A DNA stretch of 64,000 nt from Brucella rhizosphaerae (GCF_002252475.1 NZ_NNRK01000020.1:62001-126000); one strand, 5' to 3'; counted from the stretch's first letter, positions 18,497 to 27,936 are shown. Program-made: numbers and translations. Notes: generated by a model from the sequence alone, not told the origin.

Positions 18497-18994
18497 CTGC
18501 GTCCGTCCGTTTCCTTCTCGAAACGGGTGCACATAATTCAACTCTGCCAACACTTTACCGGCGATCTCGGCGAACCGTTCGACCGACGATCCGCGCAAAA
18601 TTTCGGGATTCCGGATCGGTCTAAAGGCTTCATCCAAGCCCATCTCGATACGCGAGCCGTGTAGGAACGAGGTTCCGCCTTTCGACAGATTGCCAATTGG
18701 TTCCACTCTCTGGCCGTCGACAACGGGGCTTTCATTGCGCGTATGACCGGCCCATTCATAAATATCCTGGAAAATATGACCATGAATGGCCTTCAGATGT
18801 TGCGCGTCGAAAGCGCCTTTTGGTCCGTCACCTTCAGTAATTTCAGCCAATCGGAAAGCTGTCGCGCGATATTCTTCGACGCGCAGTTCCTTATGGGACT
18901 GGATTCCGAGTTTGTTGCGCAGCACGTCCCTGCGGTCGGGATCGTCTGATATATTCGGATAGGTATAGGAGCCTTTGGGTCCCGTTTCAGCCAT
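18329..18994 (-). pseudogene. Fic domain gene truncated and fused in frame to an istA 3' end
   Basis: The first ~170 residues are a Fic (AMP-transferase) domain: the YEWAGHTR segment, then the catalytic motif HPFREGNGRT. Immediately after GNGRTQ the sequence becomes EALDQGVFSAAV and ends with [15 protein letters not shown], which is the C-terminus of IS21-type IstA transposases. The final Arg of the canonical HPFx(D/E)GNGRxxR motif is therefore lost (Glu at that place), along with the rest of the Fic domain. A VbhA-like antitoxin gene lies just upstream. The fused frame is open, so a protein could be made, but AMPylation activity is doubtful. The junction is near 18496. Confidence 0.75.
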
Positions 18995-19062
18995 GACGAA
19001 GATCAACAAAAAGCCGCCAGCCCAAGGCAGGCGGTCTCATGTCCCAAAATGTTGAAGGGGAA

Positions 19063-19263
19063 TTACTGAGGTTTGCGAACAACGCGCGCTTTGTATTCGT
19101 CGCGCGAGATCTCGCCAGCGACATAGGCCTCGGTTGCCGCCTCCAACAATGGATCGTGGACATAACCCTGTCGCATATTTGCGGCGCGCGCCTGATCTGT
19201 AGCCTTTTTACGCTTGGCAACAGCTTCTGCTGATCGATCCGGACGGGGGGCATGAAAGTTCAT
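19063..19263 (-). CDS. VbhA-like antitoxin of the broken Fic system
   Basis: A 66-residue protein from the ATG at 19263 with AGGAG eight bases upstream. Its C-terminal part, EAYVAGEISRDEYKARV, matches the short helical antitoxin VbhA type that partners Fic proteins, although the inhibitory S/TxxxE(G/N) motif is not obvious. It lies about 70 bases upstream of the Fic gene on the same strand. With the toxin truncated it may now be a leftover. Confidence 0.5.
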   Translation of the reverse strand: MNFHAPRPDRSAEAVAKRKKATDQARAANMRQGYVHDPLLEAATEAYVAGEISRDEYKARVVRKPQ

Positions 19264-19383
19264 CTTCAAAACTCCTGTTGTTGTCTACACTAGCATCAAA
19301 AGCGGTGAAAATCCAGAAAACAAAGGGATTTTACGGCACTACTGTGAATTGCGCCCGGCATTTGACCGGGCGCTGTTGGGCTA

Positions 19384-19725
19384 TCAATTGCGCGGTTCCC
19401 ATTCGAGAACGGCCTGAAGGCTTGGGTCGTCCTGTCCGCCGAAGCGGCCCAGATTGGCGTTGTAGTTCAGGCGACGGATCGAGAGATTGCGCTTAAAACC
19501 TTCGCCATCGGCCTTTGCCTTTTTCCAGATGCCGCCAACCTCGATATTAAAGCCACGCGGTGACTTGGCGAAAACGCGATGCGTAGGAGCGTCCGGGTTT
19601 TCCGAGTTGAAGGGCACGACCTCGATGTCGATATCGTCGGTCAGGGTCGAGATGCGGCCTTTGCCGGATGCAGTGTCGAGGTCTTCGCTGTCGAACTGGA
19701 TGAAATTGGTGATTTCGTTGGCCAT
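19384..19725 (-). CDS. DUF736-like plasmid protein
   Basis: A 113-residue protein from the ATG at 19725, with GAGGAG eight bases upstream. It consists of alternating strands (SGKGRISTLTDDIDIEVVPF, DAPTHRVFAKSPRGFNIEVGGIWKKAK, shown as separate parts) and ends in AVLEWEPRN. This matches DUF736, a family of unknown function common on rhizobial and agrobacterial plasmids near conjugation genes. No catalytic motif is visible. Confidence 0.6.
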   Translation of the reverse strand: MANEITNFIQFDSEDLDTASGKGRISTLTDDIDIEVVPFNSENPDAPTHRVFAKSPRGFNIEVGGIWKKAKADGEGFKRNLSIRRLNYNANLGRFGGQDDPSLQAVLEWEPRN

Positions 19726-20340
19726 GGTATTCACTCCTCTATGTGGTTGCGATGATCGTTCACTGGCACGGCGGTAAGCGGTGTTGCACCCTTGGTCCGG
19801 AGCGCAGCGGAGGAAGCCGAGGCCGAAAAATTTGTCGCGCGAGGAGCCGCAGGCGGGGAAATTTTTCAGGCTTCCGGCTTTGCGGCAACCGCGTCGACGT
19901 GCGAACGAGCGTCAAAAGCAACCGGATTAGAGGTGTATTCTATGCGCCAATATGGCAACCCATCTCGTCGGCATAGACCGTTTATACGGTACCGATATTG
20001 CAATGCATGATAGACGGATAGAATGCTTTTTCAACGGTCCTCGTGTAATCTTGGCAAATATGGATAACCGGAACGGTTCTCTGCGCCGGATCACTCGACA
20101 ATGCCAATATGGCTATACAGGCCGGGCTTATCTGGAGGCATGGGGCCGTCGATAGAGATGCGGGCTCTCCACATCCATTGCCCAAATTCCAAGCAAACGT
20201 GCGCGTGCTTCGTTCTCGGCATACCCTTATTCGGCAATGTCGATGCCGTGGTTTTGCGGCAAGTAGCGTGACATCGCTTCGGCCTGCCCTGCGCGCAACC
20301 AGGCCGTATGGCAACCGCGCGGCGAAAACGGAGCGAAAGA
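19726..20340. other. intergenic region with a nested inverted repeat
   Basis: About 600 bases upstream of the DUF736 gene and downstream of repC. It contains nested inverted repeats GGAAGCC (19812-19818)/GGCTTCC (19869-19875) and GAAAAATTT (19825-19833)/AAATTTTTC (19859-19867). A TTGTCGCGC sequence at 19832-19840, also found repeatedly near 24.7-25.0 kb, lies at the inner edge of the left arm. I see no convincing gene. Confidence 0.45.
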
Positions 20341-21621
20341 TCAATGTATCCCCTCCATTCCATGACGGGCAGCAAGCCCGAAAACCGAGCGGGCAAGATG
20401 CAGTTCGCCGGCGGCTGCGCGCGCTGTCATGGCGCGCAAATAGCCGCCCGGCGACTTCACTTCCTGTTGGTCGAACTTCTGCAGTGTAATGGCGATGGCA
20501 ATTGCGGCGGCCTGTTCCCCCATCTGATCCACCGCGCGACGGCGTGCATCTTCGGAAATACCCGCCAAGCGGCAGACTTGTGGGGCGAGCCGGGCTAATT
20601 CAGCCCAGTTGCGGGGGAGCGACATTCCATAAGTGGTTAGCGCCGGTATTGCCCGTAACACATCCTGTAGGGCCACTAACGCTTGTGGCGGGTGGTGCGG
20701 TCGATTGTTTTTACCCGAATTGCGCCCCAGGCTTTTTTCGAAAGCCCTCTTACCGGCGAAGCCGGTCATCAAAAAATTGAGTTGTTCGGCGCTAGCCGAA
20801 CGCATTTCATCACTACTACTTTCAAGGGAATAGGGGTTTGTAATCTGTTTGTGCATGTCGTTTTCGGCATACGGGCATGTCGAATCTTCGTTTCTATCGG
20901 ACGGCTGCTCACGGTGAGGGAGCTGCATTACCCGCTCGACGATCCATTCAATCAAGCCTGTTGCGCGACGCAGAACAGCACTTGATGCCTTGCTCGCGAT
21001 GCCTACTGCATCGAGAACACGCTCGAAACGCTTCTCGATTATTGAGCGCAGCCGAGCGGGGATGTCCTCCATAGTGGCGAGCGCGTTACGTAGATTGCGA
21101 ACGGCGCCGCGATAGCGACGCAGGTTCGCATTGAGTGCTTTCTTTTCCGCCTTTGTCTGTCGGACCATCCCATCGAGTTCCGGGAAGCGGGCGATGAGAA
21201 CGCGCAGATCGATGCCGCAAGCCTCGGCAATACTGCCGTCCCCGCTACGGACCGGATAGCGCTTATAATTACCACTGTCCTGCATGGTGATTAAACCGGC
21301 ATCGAAGAGCTGTGACAACATACGGCTCACACGTCCCTCGGATCGTCCAATCTCGAAGGCAAGCGCCGCATTGGATTTGAACACGATCGGTCGGCCGCCT
21401 TTGTCATAGCTCTCTGCTGGAGCCGTATTGATCAGTGTAACAAGCAAGTGCGCCTCTGTGCCATTAATGAGGCCAAGGCAAGGGAGTGACTGCGCAAGTC
21501 CGATCAGCTGGCCGCGTGTAACAGTTCCCATCTCTGCGAACCGAGCCATTCGACGAAACTCGGTTCGTTGTGGTGTCTGTTTACGGCCGACTCGCCGCAC
21601 AGGTTGTAGGGCTTCCCCCAT
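20341..21621 (-). CDS. repC: RepC-family replication initiator without repAB
   Basis: About 426 residues from the ATG at 21621, which has GAGGAG nine bases upstream; in-frame ATGs at 21630 and 21690 are alternatives. It resembles RepC of repABC plasmids: an N-terminal winged-helix region (LALEIGRSEGRVSRMLSQL-like; here AALAFEIGRSEGRVSRM), a long polar middle, and a C-terminal part with PQALVALQDVLRAIPAL and the typical KSPGGYLRAMTARAAAGEL. RepC binds the origin within its own gene and starts replication. No repA or repB lies beside it, so this may be a second replicon or the remnant of a fused plasmid. Confidence 0.85.
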   Translation of the reverse strand: MGEALQPVRRVGRKQTPQRTEFRRMARFAEMGTVTRGQLIGLAQSLPCLGLINGTEAHLLVTLINTAPAESYDKGGRPIVFKSNAALAFEIGRSEGRVSRMLSQLFDAGLITMQDSGNYKRYPVRSGDGSIAEACGIDLRVLIARFPELDGMVRQTKAEKKALNANLRRYRGAVRNLRNALATMEDIPARLRSIIEKRFERVLDAVGIASKASSAVLRRATGLIEWIVERVMQLPHREQPSDRNEDSTCPYAENDMHKQITNPYSLESSSDEMRSASAEQLNFLMTGFAGKRAFEKSLGRNSGKNNRPHHPPQALVALQDVLRAIPALTTYGMSLPRNWAELARLAPQVCRLAGISEDARRRAVDQMGEQAAAIAIAITLQKFDQQEVKSPGGYLRAMTARAAAGELHLARSVFGLAARHGMEGIH

Positions 21622-22217
21622 ACTCCTCATCTCCTCACTGAGGACCAGGCAAAGATTTCCCGTTCGCCGAAAAGCGTTTCTGTTTGACATTGGAAGATGG
21701 GAGTGCGATTCTACTTTTACTGAAGGTTTGAAATTTGCACCCCGCTTCCGGATTTATTCGGGAGCGGTTTTTCTTTTTTACCCGGTCACATTCTCCTCAA
21801 AGTTTGGTATTCGACGGCAATGAATGTTACCGATTTGGTTCATTCCGACAACCCATAAACAGACGTTCTGCCTGAAAAGTGCGCTTTAGATGCCATTATA
21901 TTTAGAATTTAGGACCATAATTACCCTTATGAGTCATCCAACCGGTATTTCCGTATTACCTTTTCGGTAATCTGCATCAAACTTACCCATTCTATTAACC
22001 GAAGCCATCTCGCCTCTCTTAATGGGCCTCCGGCAACCCTACAGCGCGATATGGGAGCGCGGGTGCCTCCGGCCGGCGGCGTCCGCTACGCTCTCACCGC
22101 AAATGGCGCACTAAAATTGTTTGAAGATCCAAAACGGATTAACCCGAGATCAGGATTCTACTGAAGGGTCTTCGATGTTTTCATATAAGCGACGGGTGTA
22201 GAGCGGCAATCAACGTG
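21622..22217. other. region upstream of solo repC with TTACC motifs
   Basis: About 600 bases without a supported gene. It contains TTACC several times between 21.83 and 21.98 kb and the inverted repeat ATTACC (21954-21959)/GGTAAT (21965-21970). These could be control sites for repC, but the spacing is irregular and the evidence is weak. Confidence 0.3.
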
Positions 22218-22220
22218 GGA

Positions 22221-22329
22221 ACGGCGTCAATCTAGATGAGTTTGTCGCGATGAGCGTCCCGTAGGGAGGGCTTGCCCGACCGCAGGGACGTTCATCGCGA
22301 CGGCGCAAACCCGGTTGGGTTCACGCCGT
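22221..22329. repeat. long imperfect inverted repeat before istA
   Basis: The core arms are GTCGCGATGAGCGTCCC (22244-22260) and GGGACGTTCATCGCGAC (22285-22301), matching at 16 of 17 positions with a 24-base loop that itself holds GGG-CTTG-CCC. Outer arms ACGGCGTCAA and TTCACGCCGT extend the pairing with gaps. It lies about 60 bases before istA and may be the left terminal structure of the insertion sequence or an RNA hairpin limiting read-through. Confidence 0.6.
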
Positions 22330-22384
22330 CTGGTGATCGCGATGTGTTGGGTGCATTTTTCTTTTTCTCACAAAGGAAGAATGC

Positions 22385-23893
22385 ATGCCCGGCAGACACA
22401 TCACAGATCAACAATTGAGGCTTTACATGCAAAATCGCGAGAAGCACAGTGTTCCTGTTGCAGCCGCCAAGTCAGGGTTCAGCGCATCAACGGGTTATCG
22501 GATTGAAACAGATCCTCGCCTGCCGAGCGAGAAGAAGGTCAAACACGAACGCCGTCGACCTGATCCATTGGCCGGGATATTCATAGAAGAAGTTGTTCCT
22601 ATGCTGCAAAGCGCACCAGGACTGCGGCCGGTTGGCATTCTTCGGGAACTTCGCAAACGCCACCCTGAACTCGGAGCTGGCATCCGCCGCACACTTGAAC
22701 GACGGATCAGCGCATGGCGTGCGCTCCATGGAGAAGACCAGGAAGTCATCTTCCGGCAGGTTCATGAGCCGGGACATATGGGGCTTTCGGACTTTACCCA
22801 TGCGCCGGGTCTTAAGGTTACAATCGCAGGGGTAGTTTTGGATTATCTACTCTACCACTTCCGTCTTGCATATAGTGGCTTTGAGCATGCCCAGATTGTT
22901 GAAGGCGGTGAAAGTTTTGCTGCGCTAACTACTGGTTTGCAAAATGCTCTTTGGTCGCTGGGTGGCGCACCGCGTGACCACCGTACAGACAGTCTTTCGG
23001 CTGCATTCCGTAATATCAATGCTGATAGCGCTCGCGATATGACGGATCGCTACGAAGCCCTTTGTGCCCATTACGGTATGAAAGCCAGTCGCAACAATCG
23101 CGGCGTCGCTCATGAGAATGGAGCAGTTGAAGGTTCTCATGGCGATCTGAAGCGGGAACTGGAAGATGCGCTTTTGCTGCGCGGAACGCGCGACTTTCCC
23201 GACGTCACCAGTTTTGCTGCCTTTCTTGATGGCGTTGTCGGTCAGCGAAATGCCCGCCGGATCAAAGAGATTGCCGCTGAGCGCGAAAGCCTGCTACTGC
23301 TACCGCGCGACCGCCAGCCGGAGGGCGTAGATGAGATTGTTCGCGTCACCAGCAGCGGAGGGTTTACCCTTCGCAGGGTGTTTTACACTGTTCCATCACG
23401 GCTGATCGGACACCGCTTGCGCGCACGGCTCTTCAAGCAGCACATCGAACTGTTTCTGGGTGGCACTCATGTGATGACGCTTCCGCGAGTGCGCGGCCAG
23501 CTTGGTCCTCTTCAGCATGTTGTAAACTACCGCCATGTCATTCATTCGCTTCGCCGAAAGCCGGGAGCTTTGCCGCGACTTATCTATCGCGATCAGCTCT
23601 TCCCAAGGGACGCTTATCGCAAACTCTATCACGCCGCCATGGAAGCATTGCCCGAACGCGATGCCTGCCGTCTAACGGTAGAATTGCTCAGCCTCGCTCA
23701 TGAGCGCAATGTCGAGGCTGCATTGGCGGATGCCATTGAGACTACGCTTAATGCCGGGAGTTTGCCCACAATTGATGAAATGCGCGTCAGGTTCGCACCC
23801 AACCCGGCCAGCGTTCCCCAGGTTAATGTCGATCTGGGCAAGCTGGTCGATTACGATCAGCTGATCAGCACGCATAGGCAGGTGATGGCATGA
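22385..23893 (+). CDS. istA: IstA transposase, IS21 family
   Basis: A 502-residue transposase. The N-terminus (LRLYMQNREKHSVPVAAAKSG with a following turn) is a helix-turn-helix. The DDE catalytic core includes MGLSDFTHAPG (first Asp), DHRTDSLSAAFRN (second Asp) and NRGVAHENGAVEGSHGDLK (Glu). IstA cuts and joins the element ends with help from IstB. The stop overlaps the istB start by four bases (ATGA), the usual translational coupling. Confidence 0.92.
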   Translation: MPGRHITDQQLRLYMQNREKHSVPVAAAKSGFSASTGYRIETDPRLPSEKKVKHERRRPDPLAGIFIEEVVPMLQSAPGLRPVGILRELRKRHPELGAGIRRTLERRISAWRALHGEDQEVIFRQVHEPGHMGLSDFTHAPGLKVTIAGVVLDYLLYHFRLAYSGFEHAQIVEGGESFAALTTGLQNALWSLGGAPRDHRTDSLSAAFRNINADSARDMTDRYEALCAHYGMKASRNNRGVAHENGAVEGSHGDLKRELEDALLLRGTRDFPDVTSFAAFLDGVVGQRNARRIKEIAAERESLLLLPRDRQPEGVDEIVRVTSSGGFTLRRVFYTVPSRLIGHRLRARLFKQHIELFLGGTHVMTLPRVRGQLGPLQHVVNYRHVIHSLRRKPGALPRLIYRDQLFPRDAYRKLYHAAMEALPERDACRLTVELLSLAHERNVEAALADAIETTLNAGSLPTIDEMRVRFAPNPASVPQVNVDLGKLVDYDQLISTHRQVMA

Positions 23894-24717
23894 GGTCCAA
23901 CGATCAAATCGATACTGCGCGCCTGTCTTTAATGCTCACTGATCTGCGGCTCCCAGGGATATCATAGGCCTGGCATAGCTTCACTGAACGGGCTGACACC
24001 GAAGGCTGGCCTGCAGCCAGGTTGCTTGCGGCTCTTACCGAGTTCGAGATTGCCGAGCGCGAAACACGGCGCATGCAGCGCCATCTCACCGAAGCACGTC
24101 TTCCTCCGGGGAAAACCCTCGATGCATTCGACTTCACAGCCGTCCCGATGGTCTCAAAAGCCCGTGTAATGGCATTGGTCGCAGGCGATGTCTGGCTGAA
24201 GAATGGGGCTAATCTGATGTTGTTTGGCGGACCGGGCGGCGGCAAGTCGCATCTTGCGGCGGCTATCGGCGTAGGACTGATCGAGAATGGATGGCGGGTG
24301 CTGTTTACCCGCACCACCGATCTCGTTCAAAAGCTGCAGGCCGCGCGACGAAATCTCGATCCTGAAGGTGCAATAGCAAAGCTTGACAAGTATCATCTGC
24401 TCATACTCGATGACATGGCCTATGTGAGCAAGGATCAGGCTGAAACCAGTGTGCTCTTTGAACTCATCAGTGCACGATACGAGCGACGATCAATTCTCAT
24501 CACTGCAAATCAGCCTTTTGGGGAATGGGACAAGGTCTTCCCCGATAAAGCCATGACGCTGGCTGCCATCGACAGACTGGTTCATCACGCGACCATCTTC
24601 GAGATGAATGTGGAAAGCTACAGGCGCAAAACCGCTATCACACGTCTAACACTGGGGGAGAATGAAGCATCCGACGTAGCCGATGCATTACCTCCGGCTC
24701 TCGTTCCAGCTCAGTGA
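23890..24717 (+). pseudogene. istB: istB interrupted by an in-frame amber codon
   Basis: The frame starts at the ATG overlapping the istA stop and codes for a normal IstB N-terminus (LSLMLTDLRLPGIS), then reads TAG at codon 26 (23965-23967), directly followed by AWHSFTERADTEGWPAARLL in the same frame. The rest of the ATPase is intact: Walker A GGPGGGKSHLAAA, Walker B LLILDDMAYV and a GEWDKVFPD segment. A single CAG-to-TAG change would explain it. A restart at the TTG at 24022 could give a 231-residue product. Confidence 0.8.
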
Positions 24718-24721
24718 CGCG

Positions 24722-24986
24722 CCGCGACAAACAAACGCAAATGTAGATTGTCGCGCAATCAAAGTCGGCCTGATTAAAACGGGCCGACTTTTTGCGGACC
24801 TGAGCGACAAATATAAGTCATCCAGATTGTCGCGCAGCGTCAATCTCCAAATCAAACTTATGTCGCTCTGCGTCAAGTAACCAAAAATAGTCCTTGCAAC
24901 ACACAGATACTCGGTACATCTTCATTAAATCGCGAGCACCAAAATCTTCATCCGGTTTGTCGCGCTTCCTATCTAAATTGTCGCGC
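24722..24986. repeat. TTGTCGCGC repeats at the right end of the IS21 element
   Basis: Four direct copies of TTGTCGCGC lie at 24748, 24827, 24957 and 24978, with GCGACAA sequences in inverse orientation at 24724 and 24804. IS21-family ends carry multiple repeats bound by the transposase. The last copy is at 24986, which may be near the terminus. The further ~330 bases to 25.3 kb hold no gene that I can support. Confidence 0.6.
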
Positions 24987-25321
24987 CACAGACGGGTTGG
25001 AATCTGAATTCAAGGCAATTATATTTTCGGCGTTCAAAGCGGAATGAACGTGACCAGATTGTGTTGAACGGCCCCGGTGTCTTTGGGAAGAGCACCGGGA
25101 TTTAATTCCTTCGGTCAACTCCGGGTTTGGCGCGAAAAAACGATTGAGCGCTTAAAAGCCAACTGAAGCCATCAAAAAGCGTCAGGCCTCTTCGAAAGAC
25201 GGGCACCCTATGGCGATGTAGAGAGTATTCATGCTATCTCAGCCGCTACCGCACAGTTAAATTTTGTAAGCACAGCTTTCAATCAAAGGCTTGTTTACAA
25301 TTTTATGCGCAGTATCGACTT

Positions 25322-25531
25322 ATGAACGACAATTACCCTTCGTCAATAATCGATTGGACTGGCCAATCATCTTTCAAACGCCGACAATGCATCCGGCTAT
25401 TGGTCGCCGTTGTTGTCATGTTGATAGCTTTTGTCGGGGTCACGACGCTTGCTTACAGCCTCCTCGCATCAAGCACATCTGAGCGCGCCATCCTTTCAGA
25501 AGACGCGTCGTCGAATGAAATGTTTGGCTGA
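25322..25531 (+). CDS. possible small membrane protein
   Basis: A 69-residue frame with a single strong hydrophobic segment (LLVAVVVMLIAFVGVTTLAY, about residues 26-45) between polar ends. There is no clear ribosome site before the ATG. It could be a single-pass membrane protein or chance coding. No family recognised. Confidence 0.3.
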   Translation: MNDNYPSSIIDWTGQSSFKRRQCIRLLVAVVVMLIAFVGVTTLAYSLLASSTSERAILSEDASSNEMFG

Positions 25532-25559
25532 TCCCAACAAGGTCCCTTCGCTTAGCCTG

Positions 25560-25820
25560 TTACAGGACACTGAATGATATGCCGCCCTGCCGATCAGTAT
25601 CTTCTACATCCAGAGATAAGAGATCATGAGCATCGGAAGGTTTCAGTTCCACTTTCTGGGCATCCATCGCCACAGCAATAGCCTGCTTATTCCCCCAGAG
25701 TTTTCCACGCCTAGTCGTATCCGGACTGTCGGCAGGCTCCGCAATACTAAATTCAATCTGGCCAGCATCAATGCCGTCACAAATCAAACTGCCTGACCCG
25801 TTCAGGAATATAACACTCAA
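25560..25820 (-). CDS. small conserved-looking protein of unknown function
   Basis: An 86-residue acidic protein beginning at a TTG with AGGAGG seven bases upstream, which makes translation likely. SLICDGIDAGQIEFSIAEPA and KLWGNKQAIAVAMDAQKVEL alternate strands and turns, suggesting a small beta-rich domain. No family is recognised. It is divergent from the cold-shock gene, about 165 bases away. Confidence 0.5.
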   Translation of the reverse strand: MSVIFLNGSGSLICDGIDAGQIEFSIAEPADSPDTTRRGKLWGNKQAIAVAMDAQKVELKPSDAHDLLSLDVEDTDRQGGISFSVL

Positions 25821-25984
25821 GTCTGCGCCTCCTCACAAGAACTCATACTGGTCATATGGCCAGCGGGGACTTGGTTCAATGATCAATCGATCGGGTAGCC
25901 GCGATAAGCGGCAGTTGCGCGTCCCCTGCGCATTCAATAGTGTCCATCGGCAAAGCAAACGTCGCTCCATTTAAGAGGATCCAT

Positions 25985-26191
25985 ATGGCAACGGGCACGG
26001 TAAAATTTTTCAATTCTGACAAAGGTTTCGGTTTTATCACGCCAGAAAGTGGCGGCAGTGATGTTTTTGTGCATGTCTCCGGCTTAGCCCAAGCAGGCGG
26101 ATCGCTCGGAGAGGGCCAGAAAGTCAGCTACGAAATCGGCCAGGATCGTAAGACCGGCAAAGCCAAAGCGGAAAACGTTCGACCGATCTGA
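25985..26191 (+). CDS. cspA: cold-shock domain protein
   Basis: A 68-residue single-domain cold-shock protein with RNP1 KGFGFI and RNP2 VFVHVS motifs and the N-terminal [14 protein letters not shown]. These proteins bind single-stranded RNA and DNA and melt RNA structure. The ATG at 25985 has AGAGGA upstream. Plasmid copies are common in alphaproteobacteria. The ending [11 protein letters not shown] is typical. Confidence 0.93.
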   Translation: MATGTVKFFNSDKGFGFITPESGGSDVFVHVSGLAQAGGSLGEGQKVSYEIGQDRKTGKAKAENVRPI

Positions 26192-26290
26192 ATCGGCATC
26201 CCGCAGACTTGTCGCCAGGTCCATCGCTGCAATCTGGCGGCGATGGTCTTCGTACGAGCGGCCTACACTTATATTTCCGATCTCCCTTAA

Positions 26291-26674
26291 TCAGCGGTAT
26301 TCCATGCGCGCTTTGCTGAAAACCGGAGCCGAGACGCCCATCTTCTTTGGTTGCCGTCCGCGATACCGGTTACCCCTAGGAAGCCCCTCGCCTAACGGTT
26401 CGAACGTCGGAAAAAGGGAAAACCAGTGCGATAAGCAAATCAACGCCAGACCGGCCATGAGAATTAACCCGAGCGTGAAAAATCCACTGAGAGCCCAAAA
26501 TATGATCGGGTTATCGCTCATATAAATGTCCGACCCTCGTCTGTTGACGATCCTCCCGTTCTGTATGACCCCAACGAGACCCTGCGCACCGGCCCAGACC
26601 AGCCAACAAAGCAATCCCGCGACTAGGCCCGAGCCCAGAATTTGGCTTATCCGCGATAGACGTTTCCAACTCAT
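26291..26674 (-). CDS. two-segment membrane protein of unknown function
   Basis: A 127-residue protein with two hydrophobic segments, ILGSGLVAGLLCWLVWAGAQ and IIFWALSGFFTLGLILMAGL, and a basic C-terminal tail (GNRYRGRQPKKMG). It lies about 30 bases downstream of repC on the same strand. No family recognised. An inner-membrane location is the only inference made. Confidence 0.45.
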   Translation of the reverse strand: MSWKRLSRISQILGSGLVAGLLCWLVWAGAQGLVGVIQNGRIVNRRGSDIYMSDNPIIFWALSGFFTLGLILMAGLALICLSHWFSLFPTFEPLGEGLPRGNRYRGRQPKKMGVSAPVFSKARMEYR

Positions 26675-26706
26675 GGCTGTGCCTTAAGAAACGGGTCAAA
26701 GCAGTC

Positions 26707-27936
26707 TCATACTGAGACGAGACACCCACTTGCCTTCATTCCCGACAACAGGAGTTGGCGGATTGAGAAGGTCCCTCCCCTCGCCTTCTGTGTCAGAGAC
26801 CGTAGATATCCGCCAGGCGAGTTGATGGCCGACAGTTTCTGCAAAATCCACGCAATAGCGGTTGAAGCGGTTTCTGGCCCCATGAAACGGATAGCTTCCT
26901 GATAGGCTGATTGACTGATGCCGAGAAAGCCCGAGACGATACGCGAGGCATCAAGAAGCTCACGCCATGTGCCAATTCCGTTCACACCATACTCGCAGAT
27001 ATCCGGACAGGATCGAAGCACCTGGTCGAGAGATATGGATGGCGTTAACTCGGCAGAAGTTTCGCTTTCAGCTTTCACGGGAACTGGTATTTCTGCAGAA
27101 GGCGCTTTCAAATCAATCTTTTTGCTATTTTGAGATTCAAAAAGGGATTCTGACAGGGATTCATTATGCTGCCGCTCATATTGAGCGACGCTGCCGCTCA
27201 TTTCCGGAACAATCTCTATTGGTTTCAACACGATAGCCATTTCACCACGAATGGCTTCAAAATTGGCCCTGATCGCGGACAGTTCATCAAGAGATGCGCG
27301 GCGAGGAATAGCGTCGACAATGGCGCGGAAGCAAATGAACAACGCTTCGAGACGCGCGCCACGCTCACCTGTTTCTTCGGCCTTATCCGCAAAAGCTGCC
27401 GCCATATCTCGGCGCATGACGGACACTTCGTCGCGAAGACGCTTCAGTTCTTTCTGATCGGCGAGAATCTTATCTGCGATAGCAGCAATTTCAGACGCGC
27501 GATCGAGCAAGGGCGCAAAGGAAAAGCCGAAAGCAAGCTCGACGCCGCCTTCCCTATCCTTATGAGCATAGCGTTTGCGGGTCGGGCTATCGTTGCGCGC
27601 AATGATCCCAGCGTCAATCAGGGACGCCAGATGACGGCGCAGTGTCGATTCCGGCATGCCATGGGCGCGCAGCGAAAGCTGTCGATTGGATGGGAAAACG
27701 ACAAGACCGCTTTTCTCATGCAATTCATCATCAGGCAAAAATGACAGAAGTGAGCTCAGCACGGCAAGACAACGATCGTTCAGACCGAATTCAGCCTTAG
27801 TGAGGCAAAGCTGTTTGTAGAGCGCCCATCTGTTTACGCCTCTCCCCTGCTCAGGCTTTTCCTGCGGGTCAGCATTTTGGGCAAAAGCCTTCATTCGTCC
27901 ACGAAATGCGGACGTGTTAGTCTTCAGAATTTGCAT
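26707..27936 (-). CDS. repC: RepC replication initiator of the repABC operon
   Basis: A 409-residue initiator protein. It begins with a short Lys/Arg-rich leader and RGVNRWALYKQLCLTKAEFG, followed by the winged-helix region VVFPSNRQLSLRAHGMPEST with LRRHLASLIDAGII. It ends with the C-terminal motif NSPGGYLRSLTQKARGG. RepC binds and opens the origin, usually inside its own coding sequence. An AGAGGG ribosome site precedes the ATG at 27936. Its synthesis is normally limited by an antisense RNA in the repB-repC gap, which is also visible here. Confidence 0.93.
   Translation of the reverse strand: MQILKTNTSAFRGRMKAFAQNADPQEKPEQGRGVNRWALYKQLCLTKAEFGLNDRCLAVLSSLLSFLPDDELHEKSGLVVFPSNRQLSLRAHGMPESTLRRHLASLIDAGIIARNDSPTRKRYAHKDREGGVELAFGFSFAPLLDRASEIAAIADKILADQKELKRLRDEVSVMRRDMAAAFADKAEETGERGARLEALFICFRAIVDAIPRRASLDELSAIRANFEAIRGEMAIVLKPIEIVPEMSGSVAQYERQHNESLSESLFESQNSKKIDLKAPSAEIPVPVKAESETSAELTPSISLDQVLRSCPDICEYGVNGIGTWRELLDASRIVSGFLGISQSAYQEAIRFMGPETASTAIAWILQKLSAINSPGGYLRSLTQKARGGTFSIRQLLLSGMKASGCLVSV

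Larger units (their letters stand above)
22244..24986 (+). mobile_element. IS21-family insertion sequence (approximate limits)
   Basis: The element carries overlapping istA and istB genes in the standard order. The left side has a TTTGTCGCGAT sequence within a large inverted repeat, and the right side has several TTGTCGCGC repeats, as expected of IS21-type ends with multiple transposase-binding repeats. Exact termini and a target duplication could not be fixed by eye. istB has an internal amber codon, so the element may be inactive. Confidence 0.6.

Noticed and set aside
22218-22242. GGAAC-N16-AGTT upstream of istA.
   Set aside because: It fits the stress-promoter pattern, but one or two such matches are expected by chance in 64 kb and istA is not a likely member; kept only as a note.
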